The notes under the pieces are model-generated. The model ran no database searches. It saw only the letters and a program-made list of their open reading frames with translations, and was not told the origin of the DNA. A stretch of 47,836 nt of DNA from a bacterium (lineage in GTDB: Bacteria > Chloroflexota > Dormibacteria > Aeolococcales > Aeolococcaceae). Every line of letters begins with the position of its first letter. The stretch's first letter is position 1. Positions 17,924-25,783 of this stretch are shown here, piece after piece. The translations under genes were made by a program, and so were the position numbers. The DNA lies in contig JAJZLL010000028.1 in NCBI GenBank assembly GCA_021803465.1, forward strand, positions 1-47,836, read 5' to 3'.

Positions 17924-18372
17924 ATGGACTCCCGGAATCCGCGAACTGACTACGAGAGTGACGACGTGCGAGACAGACAATCCTGGACGAAGCCAGAGAA
18001 ACTGTCAGACGAGGAACGCTCCAGATTGACTGAGAAGTTCTTCTCGCTGAAGACTTCATCAGGAAGGTCCAGGATTTTGGACGTCCTGGAGGAAGACTGT
18101 CATCCACAAGCGATCGCACTGGCTATCAAGAAACTGCAGAGTCAGGATCCGATCGAGCGGGTGGCTGCCTGTGAACTTCTCTACCAGCCCGGCGCACAGG
18201 AGGGGCTTCCCTATTGGCGGGAAACTCTCCGGGCCATCACGGAGCTTCTGGAGCAGGAGCAGGAAGCCGTTGTGCTCAATGCCTGCATGCAGGTGATTGG
18301 TAGCCTTGCAATGGAATACACGGAAGAGGAACTAGAACGGGCGCTGCTGTCCAGGATGGACATCTGGCTCAG
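17924..18372 (+). pseudogene. HEAT-repeat protein, 5' fragment (split by IS3 element)
   Basis: The fragment encodes about 150 residues before the insertion sequence. It starts just after attL; an ATG at 17915 is an alternative start. After a charged N-terminus come paired amphipathic helices typical of HEAT or PBS-lyase repeats, for example HPQAIALAIKKLQSQDPIERVAACELLY. In the current sequence translation runs on into the IS and stops at 18406. Removing the IS and one target copy joins this frame directly to 19650-20166, giving one protein of about 321 aa. HEAT solenoids bind proteins or act as scaffolds; the partner is unknown. Confidence 0.85.
18370..18372. repeat. Left 3-bp target-site duplication of the IS (CAG)
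   Basis: CAG directly precedes the IS left end and recurs directly after its right end at 19647-19649. Three-base duplications are usual for IS3-family elements. Confidence 0.8.
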
Positions 18373-18438
18373 TGAGGTGGACCCCGGAAACTGGACAGAA
18401 GGCTAAGCTTTCATCAATGAACGAAAAGGAGTTCAAAG

Positions 18439-18744
18439 ATGAAAGGAAAGCGGAACAAATACAAGCCGGAGTTCAAGGCTGAGGTTGCCATGGAGGCCCT
18501 CAAGGGAGACTTGACTACTGCTGAGCTTGCACAGCGGTACAAGATCCACCCAGCCATGGTGACGCAGTGGAAGAAGCAGCTTGTCGAGCATGCGCGTGTC
18601 GCCTTTGAGAAGGGTTCACAGAGTGATGAGGAAGCTGTTGATGTGGATGCGTTGTACAAGAAGATTGGTCAGCTCGAAGTGGAGCGGGATTTTTTAGCAA
18701 GCAGGCCCGGTCTCATGGATCTCATCAAGAAAGGAAAGCGATGA
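18439..18744 (+). CDS. IS3-family transposase OrfA (helix-turn-helix)
   Basis: 101 aa. The N-terminus KRNKYKPEFKAEVAMEAL with TTAELAQRYKIHPAMVTQWKKQL is the HTH_Tnp_1 DNA-binding fold that recognises IS ends. A coiled-coil or leucine-zipper stretch follows (DVDALYKKIGQLEVERDFL), used for multimerisation. A T6 run at 18691-18696 lies near the end, but no frameshift is needed because orfB has its own ATG overlapping the stop codon. Confidence 0.93.
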   Translation: MKGKRNKYKPEFKAEVAMEALKGDLTTAELAQRYKIHPAMVTQWKKQLVEHARVAFEKGSQSDEEAVDVDALYKKIGQLEVERDFLASRPGLMDLIKKGKR

Positions 18745-19571
18745 TAGACCGTGGCCATGACGACCTTTCTGTGCAGCGTCAGTGTGAGCTGCTGGGCCTC
18801 TGCAGAGCCACGCTGTATTACCATCCCGTTGAGCCAGCACCGCCAACCGTGGACTTCTTTCGTGTTGTGGATGAGGTGTACCTGAAGTTTCCCTTCATGG
18901 GAAGCCGGCAGATCACATCGACCCTCAGGGGAATGGGGTATGGAGTCAATCGCAAACGGATCCAGCGGATGATGCGGATCATGGGCTACGTTTCCCTGGC
19001 TCCCGGTCCCCATACCAGCAGGAAGCATCCCACCCATCAGGTCTACCCATACCTGCTTCGTGACCTCACTGTGGAGCGGTCCAACCAGGTGTGGTGTGCG
19101 GACATTACCTACATTCCCATGGCAAAAGGATTCCAGTACCTCGTCGCAATCCAGGACTGGCACTCGCGCAAGATCCTGTCCTGGAGGGTGTCCAACACCA
19201 TGGACACGGACTTCTGCGTGAGTGCACTGAAGGAGGCGCTTGCCAAGTATGGACACCCAGACATCTTCAACACCGACCAGGGTGCCCAGTTCACTGCAGA
19301 CGCATGGGTGTCCGTCCTCAAGGACAACGGCATTGCCATCAGCATGGATGGCCGTGGTCGGGCGCTCGACAATGTCTTCATCGAACGGTTCTGGCGCACC
19401 GTGAAGTATGAATACCTCTATTTGCACCCTGCCGAGAACGGCTCGGAGTTCAAGAAGGGGCTCAGTGAATACATCCAGTGGTATAACCAGCAGCGGCGGC
19501 ATTCCTCACTTGGAGAAGCCACTCCAGACAGGATCTACCAGGAGGGCAGGCCTATTCCCAACGTCGCGTAA
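18741..19571 (+). CDS. IS3-family transposase OrfB (DDE integrase core)
   Basis: 276 aa. After an HTH_21-like segment (KFPFMGSRQITSTLRGMGYGVNRKRIQRMMR) comes the rve integrase core. The catalytic triad is intact: Asp in QVWCADITYIPM, Asp in FNTDQGAQFT, and Glu in NVFIERFWRTVKYE, with typical D-D-35-E spacing. The end WYNQQRRHSSLGEATPDRIY is standard for the family. It overlaps orfA by 4 bp. Nothing suggests decay, so the element may still move. Confidence 0.94.
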   Translation: MIDRGHDDLSVQRQCELLGLCRATLYYHPVEPAPPTVDFFRVVDEVYLKFPFMGSRQITSTLRGMGYGVNRKRIQRMMRIMGYVSLAPGPHTSRKHPTHQVYPYLLRDLTVERSNQVWCADITYIPMAKGFQYLVAIQDWHSRKILSWRVSNTMDTDFCVSALKEALAKYGHPDIFNTDQGAQFTADAWVSVLKDNGIAISMDGRGRALDNVFIERFWRTVKYEYLYLHPAENGSEFKKGLSEYIQWYNQQRRHSSLGEATPDRIYQEGRPIPNVA

Positions 19572-19633
19572 TCGTCATGTTCGGTACAATGCAGGATGAA
19601 AGCTTAGCTGCCCCCAATTCCAGTCCAACCGAA

Positions 19634-19649
19634 GGGGTCCACCTCACAG
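19634..19649. repeat. Right terminal inverted repeat and right target duplication of the IS
   Basis: GGGGTCCACCTCA (19634-19646) is the exact complement of the left end. CAG (19647-19649) repeats the left flank. The HEAT-repeat frame resumes at the next base. Confidence 0.8.
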
Positions 19650-20166
19650 GATGGCCCGGCATCCATGGTGGCAGGTGCGAAAAGAGACTGCCATGGCACT
19701 TCCACATATGGCGGAGGAATCAGCGGCTGCAAAGGGTGCTTTGTTCGCGCTCACGAGGGACAGGTCGAAGCACGTGCGGGACTTCGCGACATTCGCGCTC
19801 GGCATGATCTCGGATCTCGATGATGCAACAGTGAGAGCAGTGCTCAGCGAACGACTCGCTGACTCCCATGCGGATGCGCGCTGGGGAGGAGTCGCTGGGC
19901 TTGCCAGAAGGCATGACATGCGTGTCCGCAACACCATTCTCGAGGGGCTGAATGAGGGATTCCCGGATATCGAGCTCGTTTCCATCAAGGCCATTCTGGA
20001 GACTGTTCCTGGCTACGATGATCAGGATCTTATGGATGCGATGGTCATATTGGCCAAGAGGTGGGATGAGGAGCCACCGTACAACTTCTGTGGCATCGAT
20101 CGCGTTCTTCACGATGCTGGTGTGGAGATCGACTGGATCGTACTCGAGCAGGATGCCTTCTCGTAG
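19650..20166 (+). pseudogene. HEAT-repeat protein, 3' fragment (split by IS3 element)
   Basis: About 171 residues continue the HEAT solenoid. Repeats include HPWWQVRKETAMALPHMAEES, HVRDFATFALGMISDLDD and HADARWGGVAGLARRHD, each with the Arg/Asp pattern of HEAT_2 repeats. An ATG at 19651 might allow internal initiation, but no clear ribosome site precedes it. The frame joins that of 17924-18372 exactly once the IS is removed. The end (EEPPYNFCGIDRVLHDAGVEIDWI) is less repetitive and may be a capping region. Confidence 0.85.
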
Positions 20167-20181
20167 GCATTCAAGCACCAA

Positions 20182-20565
20182 CTACGATCCGTGTGGCTCG
20201 TGCGACAGTGCCTGATCTATTGACTGAGCTGCCATCCGCTGCATCTCCTCATTGACATGCGAATACAGATCCAGTGTTATCGAAACGGTCGAGTGGCCGA
20301 GAATCTCGGAGACTACCTTTGGACTCGTGCCGAGCTCCATCATCAGCGTTGCTGCCGAATGCCTGAGGTCGTGAAACCTGATGCGGGGGAGTCCAGCTCT
20401 AGCGAGTAGCGGGAGAAACGAACGCCTCAACAGGTTGCCAGGTTCAATATGATTGCCGACAGCATTGCTGAACACGAGGTTGTTGTCATTCCAGCAGTTG
20501 GCTGCAGTGCTCCGCTCCACATCATTATCGCGATTCCCCTGCGAGATAGGCGGGAACGCCTGAGG
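20182..20565 (-). pseudogene. int: Tyrosine recombinase (integrase), C-terminal remnant
   Basis: The open frame covers about the last third of a phage or ICE-type integrase. It shows the NLVFSNAVGNHIEPGNLLRR entry strand and the catalytic box HDLRHSAATLMMELG (His-x-x-Arg). ILGHSTVSITLDLYSHV supplies the second His and the nucleophile Tyr. The first catalytic Arg, the core-binding domain and the N-terminal arm-binding domain are absent; upstream there is a stop codon and unrelated sequence. A GTG at 20518-20520 could start a 112-aa product, but it would be inactive. It is probably what is left of the enzyme that placed the island in tRNA-Phe. Confidence 0.85.
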
Positions 20566-20721
20566 AATTCGTCACACTAGCTGCTCACCTAATGGAGATT
20601 GAATGCGCCCTCATTACGGGAAGCGACTTCAGGGTGGACAGTGGTGTCGCTGCCTTCTACCATATTGGCGAATTCGCTACCCAACTACATTCAGTAGAAT
20701 ACCTCCAGAGGAGATATCGAC

Positions 20722-21126
20722 ATGGAAATTTCACGCGAAGCCCCGACCACGAAGGGCCCTGAAGAGACTTTTACGGGCGAGGTATGGCTTGATCCCATCA
20801 CTAGGGGTCTGCCCACATCACAACTGAACGTCGCTGTCGTCCGCTTTTCGCCGGGCGCTCGCAGCGCCTGGCATTCCCACGACGGCGGGCAGACTCTTTA
20901 CGTGATGGAAGGCCGTGGTTTCGTCCAGGCACGAGGTCAGGACATCGTCGATCTGAATCCAGGCGATGTCATCTTTGCACCCGACGGTGAGGAGCATTGG
21001 CACGGAGCGCGACCGGACCACTTCATGACGCATATCTCTATCACGGAGGGCTCCCCGCACTGGGGTGAGCACGTCAGCGACTCCGAATACCTGGAACCGT
21101 CACGCTCCGGTTCTCGGAATTCGTAG
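20722..21126 (+). CDS. Cupin-domain protein, hydroxynitrile-lyase/GtHNL-like
   Basis: A 134-aa single-domain cupin. Metal-site motif 1 is SAWHSHDGGQTLYVMEGRG (His, His, Gln/Glu positions) and motif 2 is PGDVIFAPDGEEHWHGA (final His). The order KGPEETFTGEVWLDP, PGARSAWH and MTHISITEG matches the small Mn- or Fe-dependent cupins annotated as carboxymuconolactone-associated or (R)-hydroxynitrile lyases. The actual substrate is unknown. An AGGAGA lies about 8 bp before the ATG. It is a passenger gene on the tRNA-Phe island. Confidence 0.85.
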   Translation: MEISREAPTTKGPEETFTGEVWLDPITRGLPTSQLNVAVVRFSPGARSAWHSHDGGQTLYVMEGRGFVQARGQDIVDLNPGDVIFAPDGEEHWHGARPDHFMTHISITEGSPHWGEHVSDSEYLEPSRSGSRNS

Positions 21127-21200
21127 AGGTCCAGAAGTATTGAGAAGAGTCAACGAGGCTGACTATCGAGAAAGCTGTCAGAGATCGGAGCAGCGTGGGG

Positions 21201-21488
21201 ATGGTCACTCTGCTGATGCGTAAACGGTCCGAACTGCTGAATGCATCGCTGATGATGATTTGTGTGAGTGTGCTCCTCGGGCTTCTCATTCCGAATACGC
21301 GAGGCGGTTTGTTGAGCTTCGCTCTCATATGGATCGTGCTTTTCGTGCTTTACAGTGTGGTGACTAAATGGCGCTCGCGTACCCAGCGTTTGTTCTGGAT
21401 ATGGCTGATCGAATATTGCGCGTTACTCGTTGTGGGAATAGTGGTCTACGGAGTGACGTCTCTGTTGCGCGGTGGAACATTGAAGTAG
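21201..21488 (+). CDS. Small membrane protein on the island, unknown function
   Basis: 95 aa with three hydrophobic segments (about residues 14-31, 36-53 and 65-86) and basic stretches between them (RKRSE, KWRSRTQR), as in a small polytopic membrane protein. GGAG lies 10 bp before the chosen ATG; a GTG two codons earlier is an alternative. No family is recognised. Confidence 0.55.
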   Translation: MVTLLMRKRSELLNASLMMICVSVLLGLLIPNTRGGLLSFALIWIVLFVLYSVVTKWRSRTQRLFWIWLIEYCALLVVGIVVYGVTSLLRGGTLK

Positions 21489-21738
21489 TGGCAAAACGGA
21501 ATGCCGATGCCATTAGCAGCCACTATGAGTTTCTGCCGTCAAGGATGGACGTTGAGATAAGACCTCATCTCGAGACACTGACACAATGCTCGCACCTGAA
21601 TCATGCCGGAATATATCGCATGCGATTTCTTGTTTAGCTCATCATGAAACGAACTGCATGCGTTCCAAATGCCATCACTTGATACGATAGTCAAGAGTTC
21701 GGATTTCACCAGTACAACTTTTAGGCAACAGACAGCAG

Positions 21739-22314
21739 ATGAAGACCTACGTGATGATTGGAGCCGCCATCTTGGCAGGCATACTTTTGTCTGCGTGTGG
21801 ATCCGCGGCTGCTAAGGCAAGGCAAGCTGGGCCCGCAACTCCGACATCCACTATTGAATCGGCGCCTCTTTGTAGTGCTTCATCACCCAGTGGCTCCTAC
21901 TGTGAAACCCAAGCTCAATTGTCTGCTCATACGCAATTTGTTCATATGGCGACCGTGCCAGACAGCGTGTTTCTGGCCCAGGGCGACGAGTTGCTAGCGC
22001 CGAATGGAACACCGGCCGTCTCAAGGACTGCCGCATCCAATGCAGCGATCCACAAAATCGCCCAGCACTGGCCATTAGCCAAAGCAAAAGAGATTGTGTT
22101 GGCAGATAGCGTGAAGACTGGTGGATTGTCCAAGACAGGGTCACTACAGTGGGTCGTGAGTTTGACGCTTCCTTCGGGAATCACTCTTCCAGCAGTTCCC
22201 GCCAATGTTCCAGCCAACCATGCTGGAGTCGGTCAGCTGTCCCACACATACATAATTGTGTGGGTGAACGCGACGACCGGAGCCGTTGACGGGGTCGTAT
22301 CGATACAGGAATGA
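21739..22314 (+). CDS. Putative lipoprotein, unknown function
   Basis: 191 aa. The N-terminus MKTYVMIGAAILAGILLSACG is a lipoprotein signal peptide with lipobox LSAC (Cys20), followed by a Ser/Ala/Pro-rich linker. The body has two further Cys (in APLCSAS and GSYCETQ) and a short C-terminal module, SLQWVVSLTLP and HTYIIVWVNATTGAVDG, that resembles the end of PepSY-like or similar small extracytoplasmic domains. Its function is unknown. A 250-bp AT-rich stretch (21489-21738) without a gene precedes it and probably holds its promoter. It is an island passenger. Confidence 0.7.
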   Translation: MKTYVMIGAAILAGILLSACGSAAAKARQAGPATPTSTIESAPLCSASSPSGSYCETQAQLSAHTQFVHMATVPDSVFLAQGDELLAPNGTPAVSRTAASNAAIHKIAQHWPLAKAKEIVLADSVKTGGLSKTGSLQWVVSLTLPSGITLPAVPANVPANHAGVGQLSHTYIIVWVNATTGAVDGVVSIQE

Positions 22315-22396
22315 ACCGAGTTATTGTAGATATTCCCTTCTGCTGCTATAGAGGGGCAACTGACTTCTTCAGCCTTTGAACTAAGATTGTCGCGCT

Positions 22397-22636
22397 ATGG
22401 CAAGTTCTGTGAATCCATTGGTGTCTTGGGCGAGTTCGGCTCTCCTGGCTTTCGCTGCCATCTGCGTATCTATCTACTCTGTAGCCTGTCCTGAGAAGAT
22501 GGCTTCCTGGCAGAATCGTCAAAATCGTAAGATGGGTCTCCCTGAGTGGAATACTTGGCGAGGTGCGCGAGTTGGTGGAGTGATACTGTTCGTTTTCTGG
22601 TTTGCAGTGTTGGTGCTTTGTGTGTGGCCGAAGTAG
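22397..22636 (+). CDS. Small two-helix membrane protein, unknown function
   Basis: 79 aa with hydrophobic helices at about residues 12-32 and 58-77. The basic loop between them (QNRQNRKMGLPEWNTWRGAR) suggests a hairpin with a cytoplasmic loop. Its composition is credible for a real small protein, but there is no strong ribosome site and no recognised family. Confidence 0.5.
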   Translation: MASSVNPLVSWASSALLAFAAICVSIYSVACPEKMASWQNRQNRKMGLPEWNTWRGARVGGVILFVFWFAVLVLCVWPK

Positions 22637-23283
22637 CAAGACTCCACGGATAGTGGGATTCACGCGTGAATTATGGCCAAGCTGTCAGCATTCAGGTTGA
22701 GTAGCATTGATACCTGTCAACTTGATGGTTTCCTGCACAATTCATTCCATAACGGAGTCGCACTAATGTGAAGACCATTCCAATATGTACGTGCAGATCG
22801 GCGAGTATGGTCATTCAGCACTTGGAAGCAGGCTGGTGTGAGCGAAGGGTGCTCAAAGTGACTACTCGTTTGACTACTGGAGTGGACGGCCACGAGAGAC
22901 AACAGGAACCTGTTCCACAACCTTGGTGGCTGGTTAGTAGGAGGCATGATCGCCTATAGACACCGGAGTCCATCTAATGAACGGTTTGAAAAACCTGGTG
23001 TCGACAGTTCGATCCTGTCCCTCGGCACACTCGATTGTGGTGTGGATTGTTGCCCACAGAGCCCTATGCTTGCGGGAGAGTTGCACGGCGAACTCGCATT
23101 CTCGATTCCACGATTCTTCGCAGCTATTCAAGACAGCATTGTGCTATATGACTTGGACTTCGGGGAAGGTGTTCTTGCCCTTTCCTGTTGTGAAGGTGCA
23201 TGCGGTACCGATGAGCCACTAAGGTGTTGCTCACAAACTGAATTGGGCGTGCATGGTCCGTCAACGCTGTTCAGTATTGAGTC
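22637..23283. other. Gene-poor right end of the island, with palindrome and attR
   Basis: No convincing gene is seen in these 647 bp. They hold a 14-bp perfect palindrome (ATTCACGCGTGAAT, 22658-22671) and attR (22987-23034). Short reading frames crossing the region have composition unlike real proteins. Confidence 0.55.
22987..23034 (+). repeat. attR: right 48-bp copy of the tRNA-Phe 3' half
   Basis: Exact copy of 17867-17914. The 5' half of a tRNA is absent here, so this is the displaced host 3' end left by integration, not a functional tRNA. Confidence 0.9.
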
Positions 23284-24351
23284 ATGATGTTCCGCAAAGC
23301 ATTGAACCCGACAGAGTCGGAGACGCCACCGCAGCTTCTCCTGGAGAGGGTGTCAGTACGGGCTGCTCAGGCACAGGAATATGTGACCCAGCTCATAGAG
23401 GAAGCGCGTAAGGGTGATCTGGTTGATGGCTACAAGTCAGCTGGGGATGCTGCGAAGTTCAGGCAGAAGGCACTCGAGACTGTTGTCCCCTACATGGCAC
23501 AAAGATTGGGGGGGCTCCTTGCTGACAACTACCGATTCAGTGCTTCTCCAGTGAGGAACTACACAGCAGTGCGCTTGGGTGGAGAGCACAGGGCTGGACT
23601 TGCATTGGAGTCTGTGTACGACTGCAGCTGCAGACCTGACATTGACAAGGAGACGAATCCACAGACGGTTGGAATCGTGCAAAAAACGGGATATTGCACA
23701 CCATTGCATCATGGAATGAGACTGAAGTCGGGATCAGAGTCCATACAGCAGGAATTCTTTGATCTTATTCCAGACATCATCCAGTCATTGCCAGAACAGC
23801 TGCAGCAGGATGCGGATCCAGCCATTCTTGAACAGGCGACCACGCTGCTTGTGCAATTCTCCTCCTCTGCTGAGGAGCTTGAGCGCATTCAAAAGAAATA
23901 CCTCAGCCATTCCCCACACGGACTGAGCCATGAGGATCTCGAGATGCTCAACATGTATCAGGTTGCAAGTGGCAAGCGCATCGACCCGATATCGTGGCTT
24001 GCTTTGGTGAACCTCGCTGAACAGAGAATGGTCAACCAGGCAGCACTTGAGGATGCAGCAAACGTGCTCATCAACGTAGTGAAGACAGTTGCTCCCGGGA
24101 AATCGACAAAAGTGGACAAGGTTTTCTACGCAGTGGATAAGAATGTCCGTGGTGATTACGAGCTCTTCCGCACGGCGGACAAGTGGAGCACACCCTATGC
24201 GATCAATCCTTATCGAAGCGCGTTCAGCACGTTGAGGGAGCTTGTGGGAAATGCGCAGGCGATATGTACTGCATTTGGGCTCAGGGATGTGAGCCTCTCT
24301 GGTGGCAAAGCTGTACCACGACTGGAGGAACAGCTGAGCATGGGCAAGTGA
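23284..24351 (+). CDS. Uncharacterised 355-aa protein
   Basis: I do not recognise this protein. It is soluble-looking, with no signal peptide or membrane helix. The N-terminal third is helical and charged; residues about 110-145 contain a small Cys/His patch (DCSCRPD, GYCTPLHHG) that could bind metal. Helical stretches rich in Leu and Gln follow, and the Lys-rich end is VAPGKSTKVDKVFYAVDKNVRG. It starts 250 bp to the right of attR, thus outside the island. It is convergent with a TPR-protein gene, with a perfect hairpin between them. Confidence 0.65.
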   Translation: MMFRKALNPTESETPPQLLLERVSVRAAQAQEYVTQLIEEARKGDLVDGYKSAGDAAKFRQKALETVVPYMAQRLGGLLADNYRFSASPVRNYTAVRLGGEHRAGLALESVYDCSCRPDIDKETNPQTVGIVQKTGYCTPLHHGMRLKSGSESIQQEFFDLIPDIIQSLPEQLQQDADPAILEQATTLLVQFSSSAEELERIQKKYLSHSPHGLSHEDLEMLNMYQVASGKRIDPISWLALVNLAEQRMVNQAALEDAANVLINVVKTVAPGKSTKVDKVFYAVDKNVRGDYELFRTADKWSTPYAINPYRSAFSTLRELVGNAQAICTAFGLRDVSLSGGKAVPRLEEQLSMGK

Positions 24352-24666
24352 GTGACTGCTGAACAGGTTTGACGACGTTCTCACGCGACGCTCAGCGAGC
24401 TTTGCTGCTGCTGGATGGGTCAAGACCCATCCAGCAGCAGCAAAGCTGTCAGCTACAGTCCTCAATTCCGAGTACGCATGCTCCCATGGGGTGTGCGCAT
24501 GCCACAGCTCCAATCTCGCATCCTGGCGGAAAGAATGAGTGCAATGCGGAGCTTCTCAGCAATCATTTCTGTGCTGAAGTCCGTGTTCTGCATGGCGTGT
24601 GGTGCATCTCCCCTCGCCATGCGGCTATGTGGTCAGGCATGCAAGCGGGGGAGTTCAGCTGGTCTG
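24352..24666. other. Intergenic stretch between convergent genes
   Basis: No gene is supported. The only clear element is the long perfect hairpin at 24398-24447. Confidence 0.6.
24398..24447. terminator. Perfect 23-bp hairpin, probable bidirectional terminator
   Basis: Arms at 24398-24420 and 24425-24447 are exact complements with a 4-nt CAAG loop; the arms begin AGCTTTGCTGC. It lies 46 bp past the stop of the plus-strand gene and about 220 bp past the stop of the minus-strand gene. No T-run follows on either side. Confidence 0.65.
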
Positions 24667-25620
24667 TTACGCAGGTTCATTGAGCATGAATCCACCTGGG
24701 GCTGGAACGTTTCCCGAAGCAATCTCTGCGCGCACTCGCTCGATGGTGGAGCGGTTCGTCCACGAATGAACATTCATTGCAAGGAGTTCATCGCAGCAGC
24801 TGAGGGCCTCACTGAAACGTCCCTGCGAAGCATACCACCATGCCTTCTGCAGTCTGGCGTTGCACCTCATAATCTGTCGTTCAATGGCTATAGCCGCCTC
24901 AAATGAGGTTTCCGCATCCGTGCTGCGCCCAAGCCTGTCGTACACCATGCCACGGTTGATGAGCACAAAGCAGCGATCGAGAGGCTGAATCGGGGCATCA
25001 GACAGAATCTTCTCAATGGTGGAGAGGGCAAGTTCCGCCTGACCGCTTTCAAATTGCTGGCCGAACACCTGCAACTGCTGGTGGTATTCCTCGATGGTCA
25101 TGCCCATCGCTTCTGGGGTGTTGCGTTCTGTCGGTTGGAGATGGGAATCACTCCGCTGCAGTGGTGGAGAAGCGGATACTGCAGATTGCACACTTGATGA
25201 TGGGTATGTGCCGGCAGTGCTGTCACTGGCAATGGCACTTTTGAGTTCCTCAAGTTCGTTTCGTGTGACTGCATCGAAGATGTGGAGCGCAAGGATTTCA
25301 TCACACGTTGCAAGGGCTTCCTCGTATCGCTGTTGTGACCTGAGTCGCTGAATCTTCCGTATGCGCGCATTTGTGCGGAGCAGGGGGATCTCCAGCGCGA
25401 TTGCTTCTTCAAGCGCCCTCTCCGCGTCCTGAGGGAGACCCTTGCTGTCGAGGACAGTTGCACGGTTGATCAGCATGAAGCACCGGTCAATCGGCTGGAG
25501 TTGATCTGAGGCTAGCAGCTTGTCCACCAGTGACAGACTCTCATCAAATCTGCTCTCGCTGACAAGGTGCGCGATGCGTGTGACAGTTGAGACATATTCA
25601 TGGTGTGTCAGGGGTGGCAT
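24667..25620 (-). CDS. TPR-repeat protein with internal duplication
   Basis: 317 aa built from two similar halves joined by a Ser/Pro-rich linker (about residues 135-170). Each half contains a helix pair with PIDRCFMLINRATV (first) or PLDRCFVLINRGMV (second), then an AERALEEAIALE or AETSFEAAIAIE helix, then ARIRKIQRLRSQQRYEEALATCDEILAL or its counterpart ARLQKAWWYASQGRFSEALSCCDELLAM. These are tetratricopeptide-type helices, so the protein probably scaffolds other proteins. It is cytoplasmic. The Met start has a well-spaced GGAG-like element upstream (GGAGCC). The partner is unknown. Confidence 0.75.
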   Translation of the reverse strand: MPPLTHHEYVSTVTRIAHLVSESRFDESLSLVDKLLASDQLQPIDRCFMLINRATVLDSKGLPQDAERALEEAIALEIPLLRTNARIRKIQRLRSQQRYEEALATCDEILALHIFDAVTRNELEELKSAIASDSTAGTYPSSSVQSAVSASPPLQRSDSHLQPTERNTPEAMGMTIEEYHQQLQVFGQQFESGQAELALSTIEKILSDAPIQPLDRCFVLINRGMVYDRLGRSTDAETSFEAAIAIERQIMRCNARLQKAWWYASQGRFSEALSCCDELLAMNVHSWTNRSTIERVRAEIASGNVPAPGGFMLNEPA

Positions 25621-25783
25621 GGTGGCTCCTCATGTGTGCATCACGTGCATGGTACCCTGCGTCCCAGACTCTGCGCACGCTAATTGGAAGCTATGTGCTT
25701 CCAAACCCCACTGGCTTTCGCAGTACGATGTCAGTGATTGCGTGAGGAGTGCATCGCGCATATGTCATAAGGGGGATGGAATC

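Larger units (their letters stand above)
18373..19646 (+). mobile_element. IS3-family insertion sequence, 1,274 bp, apparently intact
   Basis: It has TG...CA ends and terminal inverted repeats, TGAGGTGGACCCC at 18373-18385 against its complement at 19634-19646. A second matching block (CTAAGCTTTCAT) lies inside each end. A CAG target duplication flanks the element. It encodes OrfA and OrfB in ATGA overlap with a full DDE triad. It sits inside the HEAT-repeat gene of the tRNA-Phe island, so it arrived after that gene. Confidence 0.92.
17867..23034. mobile_element. Degenerate integrative island in tRNA-Phe
   Basis: The island is bounded by the 48-bp att repeats, whose copies are 5,120 bp apart. 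It contains an IS-split HEAT-repeat gene, an IS3-family element, the C-terminal remnant of a tyrosine integrase, a cupin gene, two small membrane proteins and a lipoprotein. Gene density is lower than in the surroundings, intergenic stretches are longer and more AT-rich, and no replication or transfer gene is visible. With its integrase truncated it should be immobile unless helped in trans. Confidence 0.88.

Noticed and set aside
18687-18700. Programmed frameshift site in the IS3 orfA
   Set aside because: A T6 run exists, but orfB has its own ATG in ATGA overlap, so translational coupling explains expression without frameshifting.
18669-19502. Long minus-strand frame opposite the transposase OrfB
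   Set aside because: The plus strand carries an intact DDE transposase; the antisense product has no recognised feature.
22717-22947. Possible 76-codon minus-strand gene in the right end of the island
   Set aside because: No ribosome site and a composition unlike a real protein; it is next to attR in gene-poor sequence.
22981-23034. Second tRNA-Phe gene
   Set aside because: Only the 3' half is present; there is no D-arm or 5' acceptor strand, so it is attR and not a tRNA.
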